Assembly (NCBI GenBank): GCA_014138725.1
Contig: JACJID010000005.1
Location: 372,001 to 436,000, forward strand
Source of the DNA: Kutzneria viridogrisea
GTDB lineage: Bacteria > Actinomycetota > Actinomycetes > Mycobacteriales > Pseudonocardiaceae
DNA: 64,000 nt
Reading direction: 5' to 3'
This document shows, piece after piece, positions 51,053-59,796 of the stretch (within the stretch, counting starts at the first letter, position 1; every line of letters starts with the position of its first letter). Position numbers and translations under genes: made by a program. A model generated the notes under the pieces. It had not been told where the DNA came from and did no database searches. It saw only the letters and a list, made by a program, of their open reading frames with translations.

Positions 51053-51949
51053 TCAGTGGCCCGTCACCAGCGCAGCGGCTCCGACCAGGCCGGACTGGCT
51101 GTCAAGAGCTGCCCGCACCACCCGCAGACCGTCCAAGTAGGACAGTCCGGCGTGCACGTCCAGCGCGCGCCGGATCGGGTCGAACAGCAGCTCACCGGCC
51201 CGCGCGACCCCGCCGCCGATCACGGCCAGGTCCAGGTCGCAGATCGCGCCCGCGGCAGCGATCGCGTAGCCGACCGCGGCCCCACCCCGCTCGAAGGCGG
51301 TCCGCGCGACCTCGTCACCGGCCCGTGCCGAGCGCTCCAGTTCGATCGCGTCGGCGCCCTGCCAGCCCTGTTCCCGCGCCCAGCGCACCATGTTCGGCCC
51401 GCTGGCCACGGTCTCCACACAGCCCCGCCCGCCGCAGGTGCACGGCCAGCCGTCCGGTTCCACCACGACGTGACCGATGTGGCCCGCGTTGCCGGTGCGC
51501 CCGCCGAAGGGCTTGCCGTCCAGCACCAGCCCGCCGCCGACCCCCGTGGACACCACCATGCCGATCATGAACCGGTTCGCGGTGCCCGCCCCGAGCCGGT
51601 GCTCGGCCAGCGCGATGCACACCCCGTCCCCGGCCAGTTCCACCGGCACGCCAGGCACCAGCTCACTGACCCGCTCGCGCAGCGGGAACCGTTGCCAGCC
51701 GGTCACGTTGATCGGGCTCACCGTGCCCTCGACGGTGTCCACCGGCCCGGCGCAGCCGATGCCCACGGCCGAGGGAGACTCGCCGTCGAGCACCTCCGCC
51801 ACGGCCTCGCGCACGGCGGTGAACGCCAGCTCCCCGTCCAGCGCGGGGGTCGGCCGCACGGCGCTGCGCAGCACCGAACCCGCTGAGTCCACCAGTCCGG
51901 CCGCGATCTTGGTGCCGCCGATGTCCAGAGCCAGCACGTGGTCAGTCAC
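51053..51949 (-). CDS. ROK-family sugar kinase
   Basis: A 298-residue ROK kinase. ATP-binding DIGGTKI at the N-terminus, phosphate-2-like STGVGGGLVLDGK, catalytic region TGNAGHIGHV and the zinc motif CTCGGRGCVE are intact, so phosphorylation of glucose, N-acetylglucosamine or a similar sugar is expected. It is the last gene of the sugar importer operon. A GTG at 51958 overlapping the permease stop is an alternative start. The stop codon abuts DnaA-box repeat copy A. Confidence 0.92.
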   Translation of the reverse strand: MTDHVLALDIGGTKIAAGLVDSAGSVLRSAVRPTPALDGELAFTAVREAVAEVLDGESPSAVGIGCAGPVDTVEGTVSPINVTGWQRFPLRERVSELVPGVPVELAGDGVCIALAEHRLGAGTANRFMIGMVVSTGVGGGLVLDGKPFGGRTGNAGHIGHVVVEPDGWPCTCGGRGCVETVASGPNMVRWAREQGWQGADAIELERSARAGDEVARTAFERGGAAVGYAIAAAGAICDLDLAVIGGGVARAGELLFDPIRRALDVHAGLSYLDGLRVVRAALDSQSGLVGAAALVTGH

Positions 51950-51957
51950 GGCAGCCA

Positions 51958-52770
51958 CTATGCCTTGACCGCCCCTGACATGGTGAATCCGCCGCCCAGC
52001 GCCCGCGACACCAGCAGGTACAGCCCGATCACCGGGGTGGTGTAGACGATCGAGTACGCGGCCAGCTGCCCATAGGCGACCATGCCGTGCTCGCCGAAGA
52101 ACGAGAAGATGTTCACCGAGGCCGGTTGCTTGGCCGGGTCGAGCAGCAGCACGAAGGGCACGAAGAAGTTGCCCCAGGCCGCGATGAAGTTGAAGATCGC
52201 CACCACGGCCACGCCGGGCAGCATCAGCGGCAGCACGATGCGGCGCAGCGCCTGCATCGGCGAGGCCCCGTCCACCCAGGCGGCCTCCTCCAGGCTGACC
52301 GGCACCCCGTCCATGAAGTTCTTGGTCATCCAGATCGCCATCGGCAGCGAGGTGGCCGCCATGAACAGCATGGTGCCCGCCAGCGAGTCGATCAGGTTCA
52401 GCCGCACGAACAGGCCGTACACCGGGACCATGATCGCCGTCACCGGCAGGCCCGTGGTGAACAGGATCGTGTACAGGAACGGCCGCCGGAACCGCAGTTG
52501 GTAGCGGGACAACGGGTACGCGGCCAGCACCGCGACCACCACCGTGACGACCGCCGCTCCACCGCTGATCAGCAGGCCGTTGAGCAGTGGACGGCCGCCG
52601 ACGTCCCAGGTGAGCACGGCACCGAAGTTGGACAGCGTGAACTGCTCGGGCAGCTTGGCCGCGAAGCCCGCGCGGGCGTCGAAGGAGGCGGTGACCAGCC
52701 ACAGCAGCGGGGCGAGGAACAGCAGGGCCACGAAGGCGAGCACGAGGTTGACCACGATCGAAAGGCGCAC
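51958..52770 (-). CDS. Sugar ABC transporter permease (MalG-type)
   Basis: A 270-residue permease with six helices and the EAA loop SLEEAAWVDGASPMQALRRIVLP. The start helix and TASFDARAGFAAKLP segment are typical of MalG-like CUT1 subunits. The GTG at 52770 follows GGAGGT, which overlaps the end of the upstream permease gene region. Partner of the MalF-type subunit. No ATPase gene is present in the operon, so a shared MsiK-like ATPase encoded elsewhere is likely. Confidence 0.92.
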   Translation of the reverse strand: MRLSIVVNLVLAFVALLFLAPLLWLVTASFDARAGFAAKLPEQFTLSNFGAVLTWDVGGRPLLNGLLISGGAAVVTVVVAVLAAYPLSRYQLRFRRPFLYTILFTTGLPVTAIMVPVYGLFVRLNLIDSLAGTMLFMAATSLPMAIWMTKNFMDGVPVSLEEAAWVDGASPMQALRRIVLPLMLPGVAVVAIFNFIAAWGNFFVPFVLLLDPAKQPASVNIFSFFGEHGMVAYGQLAAYSIVYTTPVIGLYLLVSRALGGGFTMSGAVKA

Positions 52771-52773
52771 CGC

Positions 52774-53649
52774 TCACACCTCCGTCTTCAGGCTGCGGAT
52801 GTAGACCAGGGAGAACACCGCGCCCAGCGCGAGCAGCACCACCGCGATGGCCGTGCCGTAGCCGATCTGGCCGAACTTGAAGGCCTGCTCGTACATCAGC
52901 AGCGGCAGGGTGCGCGTCTTGTTGTCCGGACCGCCCGCGGTCAGCACGAAGATCAGCGCGAACACACCGAGCGTCTGCAGGGTGATCAGCATCAGGTTGG
53001 TCACCACGGTGCGCCGGATCACCGGCAGCACCACGTGCCAGAACCGGCGCACCGGCCCCGCCCCGTCCACCTCGGCGGCCTCGGTCAGGTCGCTGGGCAC
53101 CTCGCTCAGCGCCGCCTGGTACACCAGCATGGAGAAAGCCGTGCCACGCCAGATGTTCGCCAGTACCACGGCGAACAGGGGCGCCGTGTAGAGCCAGTTC
53201 TGGCCGCCCAGTCCGAGCGCGCCGAGCACCTCGTTCAACGTGCCGTTGGTGTTCAGGAAGGCGTACACCGCAAACGCCGCAACCACTTCCGGCAGCACCC
53301 ATGCCGCGACCACGATCGTGCCGACGATCCCGCGCAGCACCCGGCTGCGGCGCTGCATGAACACCGCGAGCAGCATGCCCGCGCCGTTCTGGCCGACCAC
53401 CGCCGAGCCCAGCACGAACAGCACGGTCAGCCAGAGCGAGGCGCCGACATCGGCGCTGGTGAACAGGTTCTTGAAGTTGTCCAGCCCGACGAACTGCGGT
53501 CGGCGGGCCGCGATCCCGGTCAGCGCGGTGTTGGTGAACGCCGCGTACAGGCACCAGGCGATGGGGCCCACCACGAACAGTCCGAGCAGGACGACCGAGG
53601 GCGCCATCGGCGGTAGCCAGGCGAGGACCCGCTTCCCGTTGCGCGCCAA
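52774..53649 (-). CDS. Sugar ABC transporter permease (MalF-type)
   Basis: A 291-residue permease with six helices, a periplasmic loop after the first helix (QFVGLDNFKNLF) and the EAA loop DLTEAAEVDGAGPVRRFWHVVLP. The only in-frame start near the SBP stop is a TTG at 53649, 3 nt after that stop. CUT1-type subunit for oligosaccharide or sugar uptake. Confidence 0.9.
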   Translation of the reverse strand: MARNGKRVLAWLPPMAPSVVLLGLFVVGPIAWCLYAAFTNTALTGIAARRPQFVGLDNFKNLFTSADVGASLWLTVLFVLGSAVVGQNGAGMLLAVFMQRRSRVLRGIVGTIVVAAWVLPEVVAAFAVYAFLNTNGTLNEVLGALGLGGQNWLYTAPLFAVVLANIWRGTAFSMLVYQAALSEVPSDLTEAAEVDGAGPVRRFWHVVLPVIRRTVVTNLMLITLQTLGVFALIFVLTAGGPDNKTRTLPLLMYEQAFKFGQIGYGTAIAVVLLALGAVFSLVYIRSLKTEV

Positions 53650-53652
53650 GGA

Positions 53653-55002
53653 TCAGCCGTTCCTGGTCTTGTCGGCGCCGACGACCTTCTGCACGTCCTC
53701 GACCCACTTCCGCGTGGCCTGGTCGGGGTCGCCGCCGTTGACCACGGAGTCGGCCGCGACCTGCATCGCGTTGGACACCTGCGGGTACTCGGGCAGGGTC
53801 GGCCGGTACCGGGTGATCGACACCAGGTCGCTCCAGAACGGCACGGTCGGGTCCTTCTCGGCCAGCCGCGGATCCGCGCGCACGTCCTTGCGCACCGGCA
53901 GCCAGGAGCAGTTCACGTCGATGTCGGTGGAGTTCTTCTTGTTCAGCGCCACCGTGAGGAACTTGAACGCGGCCTCGGCGTTGCCGGTGCTGCCGCCCAC
54001 CGCGAGCGTCCAGCCGCCGGACAGCGTGACCTTGCCGGGGGCCTGGCCGTGCTGGGTCGGGAACGCCGTGGTGCCCATGGTCTTGGTCCACTCCGGCCAT
54101 GGCGAGACTCCGCCGGGCGCCCAGTAGCGGGCGTACCAGCCGCCGTCGATCATGAACCCGATCTTGTCCTTGGACATGCGCGTGGTCATCTGCGTGGCCG
54201 CGAACTGCGTGTCCTCCGCCTCGGCCGCGGTCTGCGCCAGGTGCTCGGTCATCGCCGTGGACACGAAGTGCAGTGCGTCGTTCATGCCCTTGCTCGGCGC
54301 CACCCACTTCTTGTCCGACTCGCTGTACAGGTCCTTGGTGTCCGTGCCGTACAGCAACATCTCCAGCGTCTGCATGGACACCGCCTCGGTGGACGGCTTG
54401 CCCAGCGGCATGTACATCGGCTCCACGTCGGGCTGGCTCTGCTTGATCTTGCGTGCCGCCGCGAGCACCTCGTCCCAACTGGTCGGGTGCCAGTCGGTGG
54501 GCAGCCCGGCCTTGGCGAACACGGTCTTGTTGAACCAGATCCCGCGCGTGTCGGTGCCCATCGGCACCGCGTAGGTCTTGCCGTCCGTGGCGCGGCCCGC
54601 CTGCTTGGTCGCGTCGATGAACTGCTCGTTCCAGTCCGGCCAGTTCTTGAGCTGGTCGTCCAGCGGCAGCAGGTAGCCCGCCGCCGCGTCCGCGTTCACG
54701 TTGTAGCTGTCCTCGAACAGCACGTCCGGGGCGGTGGACGGGGAGCGCTGCATCAGCTGGACCTTGGCCAGGTAGTCGGAGTCCAGGCTGGTGATCGGGT
54801 TGAGCTGGGCGGTCAGGCCGGGGTTGGCCGCCTCGAACTCCTTCTTGACGACCTTCATGAAGTCGTCCATCTGCGGGAAGTCGCTGTAGTTGCGGTAGAC
54901 GACCCTGATCGTCTTGCTGTCCGTCGCGGGTGCCCCGCACGCCGCCGCGGTCAGACCCAGCGCGACGACGGTGAGCCCGGTGGTGACCGTCCTGAGCAGC
55001 AC
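53653..55002 (-). CDS. Sugar ABC transporter substrate-binding lipoprotein
   Basis: A 449-residue CUT1-type binding protein. Signal peptide with lipobox LTAAAC (Cys about 22), followed by a typical extracellular solute-binding fold: MDDFMKVVKKEFEAANPG, DVLFEDSYNVN, GTDTRGIWFNKTVFAKAGLP, GGWTLAVGGSTGNAEAAFKF. Sugar specificity is not evident. The GTG at 55002 follows GGGGAGGG. First gene of the importer operon, behind a TTGACT/TACGGT promoter with an operator-like palindrome. Confidence 0.94.
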   Translation of the reverse strand: MLLRTVTTGLTVVALGLTAAACGAPATDSKTIRVVYRNYSDFPQMDDFMKVVKKEFEAANPGLTAQLNPITSLDSDYLAKVQLMQRSPSTAPDVLFEDSYNVNADAAAGYLLPLDDQLKNWPDWNEQFIDATKQAGRATDGKTYAVPMGTDTRGIWFNKTVFAKAGLPTDWHPTSWDEVLAAARKIKQSQPDVEPMYMPLGKPSTEAVSMQTLEMLLYGTDTKDLYSESDKKWVAPSKGMNDALHFVSTAMTEHLAQTAAEAEDTQFAATQMTTRMSKDKIGFMIDGGWYARYWAPGGVSPWPEWTKTMGTTAFPTQHGQAPGKVTLSGGWTLAVGGSTGNAEAAFKFLTVALNKKNSTDIDVNCSWLPVRKDVRADPRLAEKDPTVPFWSDLVSITRYRPTLPEYPQVSNAMQVAADSVVNGGDPDQATRKWVEDVQKVVGADKTRNG

Positions 55003-55051
55003 GGTGTCCCTCCCCGAGGTGATACTGAGACCCAGACCACACTTGAGGGTG

Positions 55052-55081
55052 ACCGTAAATCCATTGGATGGACGAAGTCAA
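55052..55081 (-). promoter_or_regulatory. Promoter of the sugar importer operon with palindromic operator in the spacer
   Basis: On the minus strand TTGACT (55081-55076) and TACGGT (55057-55052) are separated by 18 bp. The spacer contains ATCCA-A-TGGAT (55059-55069), an 11-bp palindrome, the likely site of the divergently encoded ROK repressor. Confidence 0.6.
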
Positions 55082-55096
55082 CCATTCACGACAACC

Positions 55097-56392
55097 ATGG
55101 AGACCATGCGAACGGGCACCAACCTGCCCAGGGTCGGCGGCTTCAACCGGGCCGTCGTGCTGGACACGATCCGCTCACTCGGTGAGGTGAGCCGCGTTGA
55201 GCTGGCCGAACGCACCGGGCTGACCCCGCAGACCGTGTCCAACATCGTGCGCAGGCTGATCGGGGAGGGACTGGTCGCCGAGGCGGGCACGGCCCGCTCC
55301 ACCGGCGGCAAGCCCCGGGTGCTGCTGCGCGTGGTGCCCTCCGCCTACTACGCGGCCGGTGTGCACATCGACCCCGAGCGGCTCACCGGTGTGGTGCTCG
55401 ACCTGGCGGGCGGGGTGGTCGCCCGCAGCCAGTGGCACGCCCAGGACAGCAGCCCCGGCGCCGTGGTCGGCACCATGGGCAGGCTGCTCACCCAGTTGCT
55501 GCGCCGCGCGGGCGTGCCCCGTGCGCGGGTGCTCGGGCTCGGCGTGGCCGCACCCGGCCCGCTCGACGCGCAGCGCAGGCGCCTGATCATGCCGCCGAAC
55601 CTGGACGGCTGGACCGATGTGGCACTGGCCGATGTGCTCGAACAGCGCACCCGGCTGCCCGTGGTGATCGACAACGACGCGACCGCCGCCGCGATCGGTG
55701 AGCGCTGGGTCGGTGGCGCCGCGGGCTCGTTCCTGTACGTCTACTGCGGGGCGGGCATCGGCGGTGGCCTGGTGCTCGCCGACCAGGTGCACCGCGGCAC
55801 CACCGGCAACGCGGGCGAGCTCGGGCACGTCACCGTGCAGCCCGGCGGGCGGCTCTGCTTCTGCGGCAAGCACGGCTGCCTCGAGGCGTACTGCTCGATG
55901 CGCGCGATCGTCGCGCAGGCCCGCGCCGACCGCGGGCTGGAGGGGCCCGCCGAGTCCGTGGCCGGTGAGTACGAGGTGCTGTGCCGGGCCGCCGCGAAAG
56001 GCGCGGACTACGAGGTCCGGCTGCTCACCGAGGCCGCCCGGCGGATCGGTGCCGTGCTCGGTGACGTGGTCAACCTGCTCGACGTGGACACCGTCGTGCT
56101 CGGCGGTCCCGCGCTGCGGCACGTCGGCGAACTGGTCCGCGACGAGGCCGAGCGGGTGCTGCGCGAGCGCGTGTTCGCCCGCGCCGTGCTCTCCCCGACC
56201 GTGCGGCCCTCCGCGATCGGCGAGGACGCCGGGGCCATCGGCGCCGCTTCGCTGGTGCTGGAGGGCGCCTACTCGCCCCGCCTCGCCACCCTGCTCGGCA
56301 CCGAGATCAACTCGTACCCACCAATGAACATCCCCCGCCACTCCCAGGGGGGCGTCCCCGGCACCAGTCTACCGCCCCACCCCGACAGTTGA
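55097..56392 (+). CDS. ROK-family transcriptional repressor (NagC/XylR type)
   Basis: A 431-residue repressor. Winged helix-turn-helix VSRVELAERTGLTPQTVSNIVRRL at the N-terminus, then a ROK domain with IDNDATAAAIGE, GAGIGGGLVL, TGNAGELGHV and a zinc motif CFCGKHGCLE. It likely controls the divergent importer in response to the sugar or its phosphate. ATG at 55097 or 55106; the ribosome-binding site is poor for both. The last 25 or so residues (SYPPMNIPRHSQGG and beyond) are encoded by DnaA-box repeat copy B and are unlikely to be part of the ROK fold. Confidence 0.92.
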   Translation: METMRTGTNLPRVGGFNRAVVLDTIRSLGEVSRVELAERTGLTPQTVSNIVRRLIGEGLVAEAGTARSTGGKPRVLLRVVPSAYYAAGVHIDPERLTGVVLDLAGGVVARSQWHAQDSSPGAVVGTMGRLLTQLLRRAGVPRARVLGLGVAAPGPLDAQRRRLIMPPNLDGWTDVALADVLEQRTRLPVVIDNDATAAAIGERWVGGAAGSFLYVYCGAGIGGGLVLADQVHRGTTGNAGELGHVTVQPGGRLCFCGKHGCLEAYCSMRAIVAQARADRGLEGPAESVAGEYEVLCRAAAKGADYEVRLLTEAARRIGAVLGDVVNLLDVDTVVLGGPALRHVGELVRDEAERVLRERVFARAVLSPTVRPSAIGEDAGAIGAASLVLEGAYSPRLATLLGTEINSYPPMNIPRHSQGGVPGTSLPPHPDS

Positions 56393-56438
56393 TCTTGCTC
56401 AAGATCCAGTTGTGCACAACTCGCCGCCTGTGGACAAC
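56313..56438. repeat. DnaA-box repeat, copy B
   Basis: Counterpart of copy A. Same spacing of CCAGTCTACCGCC (56364), GTTGATCTTGCT (56388), AGATCCA (56402) and the box pair (TGTGCACAA at 56411, one mismatch; TGTGGACAA at 56429, perfect). It overlaps the 3' coding end of the ROK repressor and its last base is the first of the minus-strand ATPase stop codon. Confidence 0.8.
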
Positions 56439-57178
56439 TACTTGAGCGGGTTCAGCACCCGGGCCAGGAACGTCCTGGTCCGCTCCTCCTGAGGGTCGCC
56501 GATGACCTGCTCGGCGGGACCCTGCTCGACCACCACGCCGCCGTCCATGAACAGCACCCGGTCGGCCACCTCGCGGGCGAACTGCATCTCGTGCGTCACG
56601 ACGATCATCGTCATGCCCTCGTCGGCGAGCTGGCGCATCACGCCGAGCACGTCACCGACCAGTTCCGGGTCCAGCGCGGAGGTCGGCTCGTCGAACAGCA
56701 TCACCTCGGGGTTCATCGACAGCGCCCTGGCGATCGCGGCGCGCTGCTGCTGGCCGCCGGAGAGCTGACTGGGCACGGCGGACTCCTTGCCCGCGAGGCC
56801 GACCTTGGCCAGGTTGCGGCGAGCTGTCTCCACCGCCTCGGAACCGCTGCGCCGCAACACCTTGCGCTGGGCGATGGTCAGGTTGTCCAGCACGCTGAGG
56901 TGGCTGAACAGGTTGAAGCCCTGGAACACCATGCCCAGTTTGCGCCGAGCCAGGTCGATGTCCACGTCCGGGTCGGTCAGTTCGGTGCCGCCCACGAGGA
57001 TCGTGCCGGAATCGGGCTGCTCCAACAGGTTCACGCAGCGCAGCAGGGTGGACTTGCCCGAACCGGACGGCCCGATGACACACACGACGTCCCCGCGCTC
57101 CACCGACAGGTCGATGCCGCGCAACACCTGGAGTGGGCCGAATGCCTTGTGTAGACCGGAAATCTCTATAACGCTCAT
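56438..57178 (-). CDS. Polar amino-acid ABC transporter ATP-binding protein (system 1)
   Basis: A 246-residue GlnQ-like ATPase. Walker [10 protein letters not shown] near 36, signature LSGGQQQR, Walker [18 protein letters not shown] and VVTHEM are intact. Third gene of a binding protein-permease-ATPase operon. The ATG at 57178 follows a GAGGTGCGGCG leader that is buried in a hairpin. Very similar to the ATPase at 59029-59796, so the two systems share ancestry. Confidence 0.94.
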   Translation of the reverse strand: MSVIEISGLHKAFGPLQVLRGIDLSVERGDVVCVIGPSGSGKSTLLRCVNLLEQPDSGTILVGGTELTDPDVDIDLARRKLGMVFQGFNLFSHLSVLDNLTIAQRKVLRRSGSEAVETARRNLAKVGLAGKESAVPSQLSGGQQQRAAIARALSMNPEVMLFDEPTSALDPELVGDVLGVMRQLADEGMTMIVVTHEMQFAREVADRVLFMDGGVVVEQGPAEQVIGDPQEERTRTFLARVLNPLK

Positions 57179-57208
57179 CGCCGCACCTCGCTGGCGCTCG
57201 GTGCGGCG
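57179..57208 (-). promoter_or_regulatory. Hairpin burying the ribosome-binding site of the system 1 ATPase
   Basis: On the minus strand CGCCGCACC (57208-57200) pairs perfectly with GGTGCGGCG (57187-57179), which directly abuts the ATG at 57178 and contains part of the GAGGTG ribosome-binding site. A 12-nt loop separates the arms. Confidence 0.55.
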
Positions 57209-57251
57209 CTTCGCGCCGGCGCCGTGCTTGATGATTCGCTCGCAAGCTCGC

Positions 57252-58064
57252 TCATGACTGAACCTCCAGCGCGCTGTCCTTCTTCGGTGCGTTGCCACGG
57301 CGTTCCAGCCAGCGCGACAGGTAGGACAGCGGGATCGTGATCACCAGGTAGCACAGGCCGGACACCACGACAGGGGTCAGCGTCGGGTTGGTGTTCATCG
57401 CGTCCCGGCCGAACTTCGCCAGCTCGTACTGGGCCCCGGTCAAGCCCAGCAGGTACACCAGCGAAGAGTCCTTGACCAGCAGGATCAGCTCGTTGGTCAG
57501 CGAGGGCAGCACGATGCGGAACGCCTGCGGGATCACGATGCTGACCATGGCGCGGGCCTGCGACATGCCCAGCGAACGGGCCGCCTCGACCTGACCGCGC
57601 GGCACGGCCTGGATGCCGGAGCGCAGGGTCTCGGCGATGTAGGCGGCGCCGACCAGACCCAGCGCCAGCATCACCGTGGACAGCGTGGTGAACCGGATGT
57701 GGAAGGCGATCGGCACGCCGAAGCCGAAGGCGATGAACACCAGCAACGCTGGCAGACCGCGGAACAGCTCCACGTAGCCGGCAGCGATCCACCGGTACGG
57801 CCCCACCGAGGACAGCCGCATCAGCGCGAGCACCAGGCCGAGCACGGCACCGAAGGCGAAACCGACGACGGTGTAGACGACCGTGTTGACCAGCGCGACG
57901 CTGAGGATGTCCGGGAACTGCTCGGCAGCGACGTCCAGGTCGAAGAAGCCGCGTTGCAGCTCACCCCAGTTGGCGGTGAAGGCCAGGGTGAGCAGAACCG
58001 CGACCAGGAGCAGGTACTGCGCGCCGCGGAAGGCCGCGCGGCGCTGGCGTCGGGTCAGTGCCAT
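57252..58064 (-). CDS. Polar amino-acid ABC transporter permease (system 1)
   Basis: A 270-residue HisM/GlnP-type permease with about five helices and the EAA-like loop [24 protein letters not shown]. Starts at ATG 58064, 4 nt after the binding-protein stop. The gap of 73 nt to the ATPase carries the hairpin at 57179-57208. Ligand probably glutamate, glutamine or another polar amino acid. Confidence 0.93.
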   Translation of the reverse strand: MALTRRQRRAAFRGAQYLLLVAVLLTLAFTANWGELQRGFFDLDVAAEQFPDILSVALVNTVVYTVVGFAFGAVLGLVLALMRLSSVGPYRWIAAGYVELFRGLPALLVFIAFGFGVPIAFHIRFTTLSTVMLALGLVGAAYIAETLRSGIQAVPRGQVEAARSLGMSQARAMVSIVIPQAFRIVLPSLTNELILLVKDSSLVYLLGLTGAQYELAKFGRDAMNTNPTLTPVVVSGLCYLVITIPLSYLSRWLERRGNAPKKDSALEVQS

Positions 58065-58068
58065 CCGG

Positions 58069-58905
58069 TCACCGCCCCGGCAGCCAGGTCGGGTTCTTGC
58101 CGAACCACTTCTGGAACAGCTTGGCGTAGCTCCCGTCCGCGGCAGCGCCGGTCAGCGCCGCGTTGAGTTCGGTGAGCAGGCCGCTGTTTCCCTTGCGCAC
58201 ACCGAAGCCGTACTGGTCGTCGGTGTCGAACTCCGCGGTGATCTCCAACTCCGGGTTCTTCTTCGCGTAGTCGTAGAGGATGCCGTTGTCGTTGATGGAG
58301 GCGTCCACCTGGCCGGTCTTGACCGCGGTCTCCAACAGGGCGGAGTCCTCGAAGGCCACGGCGGTGACCGCGTTGCCGTTGCGGTCGTTGAACTCCTTGA
58401 CGAACTTCTCGCCAGTGGTCCCGGTCTGCACACCGACCTTCTTGTCCCTGGCGGTCTCCAGCGAGGACACCCCGGAGCCCTTCCTGGTCAGCAGCGCCTG
58501 CGTGGCGTGGAAGTACGGGGTGGAGAAGTCGAAGGACTTCCGGCGGGCCGGCGTGATCGACATGGCCCCCGCGGTGACGTCGCAGAGGTTGGTGTCCAGG
58601 TCGGCCCCGGACTGGATGCCCTCCCAGGGCGTGTCGATCACCTCTTGGGTGATGCCGAGCCGCTTGGCGAGCAGGTCGACCAGGTCCACGTCGAAGCCGA
58701 CCACCTTGCGGTCGGCCTGCCGGTACTGGAACGGGATGTAGGGCAGGTGGCTGCACGTGAGCAGCTCACCGGACTGGATCAGCTGCACCGTGCCACCGGC
58801 GGCGGTGCCGGTCGCGGTGGTCGACACCACGCAGCCCGTGGTGGTCAACACGAGTGTCAGCACGGGCGCCACGGCCCGAACCCGGTACCTGTTCTGGCTG
58901 CTCAC
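58069..58905 (-). CDS. Polar amino-acid ABC transporter substrate-binding lipoprotein (system 1)
   Basis: A 278-residue family-3 binding protein. Signal peptide with lipobox LTTTGC, then GELLTCSHLPYIPF, VVGFDVDLVDLLAKRLG and VGVQTGTTGEKFV typical of amino-acid receptors. The GTG at 58905 follows GAGGAGGGG. First gene of its operon; amino-acid identity not evident. Confidence 0.93.
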   Translation of the reverse strand: MSSQNRYRVRAVAPVLTLVLTTTGCVVSTTATGTAAGGTVQLIQSGELLTCSHLPYIPFQYRQADRKVVGFDVDLVDLLAKRLGITQEVIDTPWEGIQSGADLDTNLCDVTAGAMSITPARRKSFDFSTPYFHATQALLTRKGSGVSSLETARDKKVGVQTGTTGEKFVKEFNDRNGNAVTAVAFEDSALLETAVKTGQVDASINDNGILYDYAKKNPELEITAEFDTDDQYGFGVRKGNSGLLTELNAALTGAAADGSYAKLFQKWFGKNPTWLPGR

Positions 58906-59028
58906 GGCGCGCCCCTCCTCGGTGCTGGTCCTGGGCATCCTGCCACCGGAGGGACTGCGGGGACACTCAGAAGTGGATCAGACCAGCATGCGGGAGAGCG
59001 CTACCACGAGGGCAGCGCTCTCCCGGGA

Positions 59029-59796
59029 TCACAGCACCTTGGCCAGGAACGCCTTGGTGCGCTCGTGCTGCGGGTCGGTGATCACCTCGCGCGGGGTGCC
59101 CTGCTCGACGACCACGCCCCCGTCCATGAACACCAGGGAGTCGCCCACCTCGCGGGCGAAGCCCATCTCGTGGGTGACCACCACCATGGTCATGCCCTCG
59201 TCGGCGAGCTGGCGCATCACGCCGAGCACGTCGCCGACCAGCTCCGGGTCCAGCGCGGAGGTCGGCTCGTCGAACAGCATCAGCTTGGGCTTCATCGCCA
59301 GCGCCCGCGCGATGGCCACCCGCTGCTGCTGACCGCCGGACAGCTGGGCGGGGTAGTTGCCCGCCTTGTCCGAGAGCCCGACCTGGCGGAGCAGTTCGGC
59401 GGCGCGCTCGCGCACCTCACCCCTGGGCTCCTTCTTGACCTGGATCGGCGCCTCCATGACGTTCTCCAGCGCCGTCATGTGCGGGAACAGGTTGAACTTC
59501 TGGAAGACCATCCCGATCTCGCGGCGCTTCTGCGCCACCTCGTGGTCGCGCAGCTCGTAGAGCTTGTCGCCCTTCTGCCGGTAGCCGACCAGCTCGCCGT
59601 CCACCCACAGCTTGCCCGCGTTGACCTTCTCCAGGTGGTTGATACAGCGCAGGAACGTGGACTTGCCCGAACCGGAGGGCCCGATCACGCACATCACCTC
59701 GCCGGGGCGCACCTCCAGGTCGATGCCCTTGAGCACCTCGACCCGGCCGAAGTTCTTGTGCACACCCTCGGCCTTGACCATCAGCCGATCACTCAT
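59029..59796 (-). CDS. Polar amino-acid ABC transporter ATP-binding protein (system 2)
   Basis: A 255-residue GlnQ-like ATPase with [34 protein letters not shown] and VVTHEM. It overlaps the upstream permease (ATGA). Strong similarity to the system 1 ATPase over the whole length. Confidence 0.95.
   Translation of the reverse strand: MSDRLMVKAEGVHKNFGRVEVLKGIDLEVRPGEVMCVIGPSGSGKSTFLRCINHLEKVNAGKLWVDGELVGYRQKGDKLYELRDHEVAQKRREIGMVFQKFNLFPHMTALENVMEAPIQVKKEPRGEVRERAAELLRQVGLSDKAGNYPAQLSGGQQQRVAIARALAMKPKLMLFDEPTSALDPELVGDVLGVMRQLADEGMTMVVVTHEMGFAREVGDSLVFMDGGVVVEQGTPREVITDPQHERTKAFLAKVL

Noticed and set aside
51053-55081. A single minus-strand open frame of about 1340 codons across the sugar importer
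   Set aside because: Only its last 298 codons (the ROK kinase) are real; the rest is an off-frame reading of the binding protein and permeases, which have intact motifs in their own frames.
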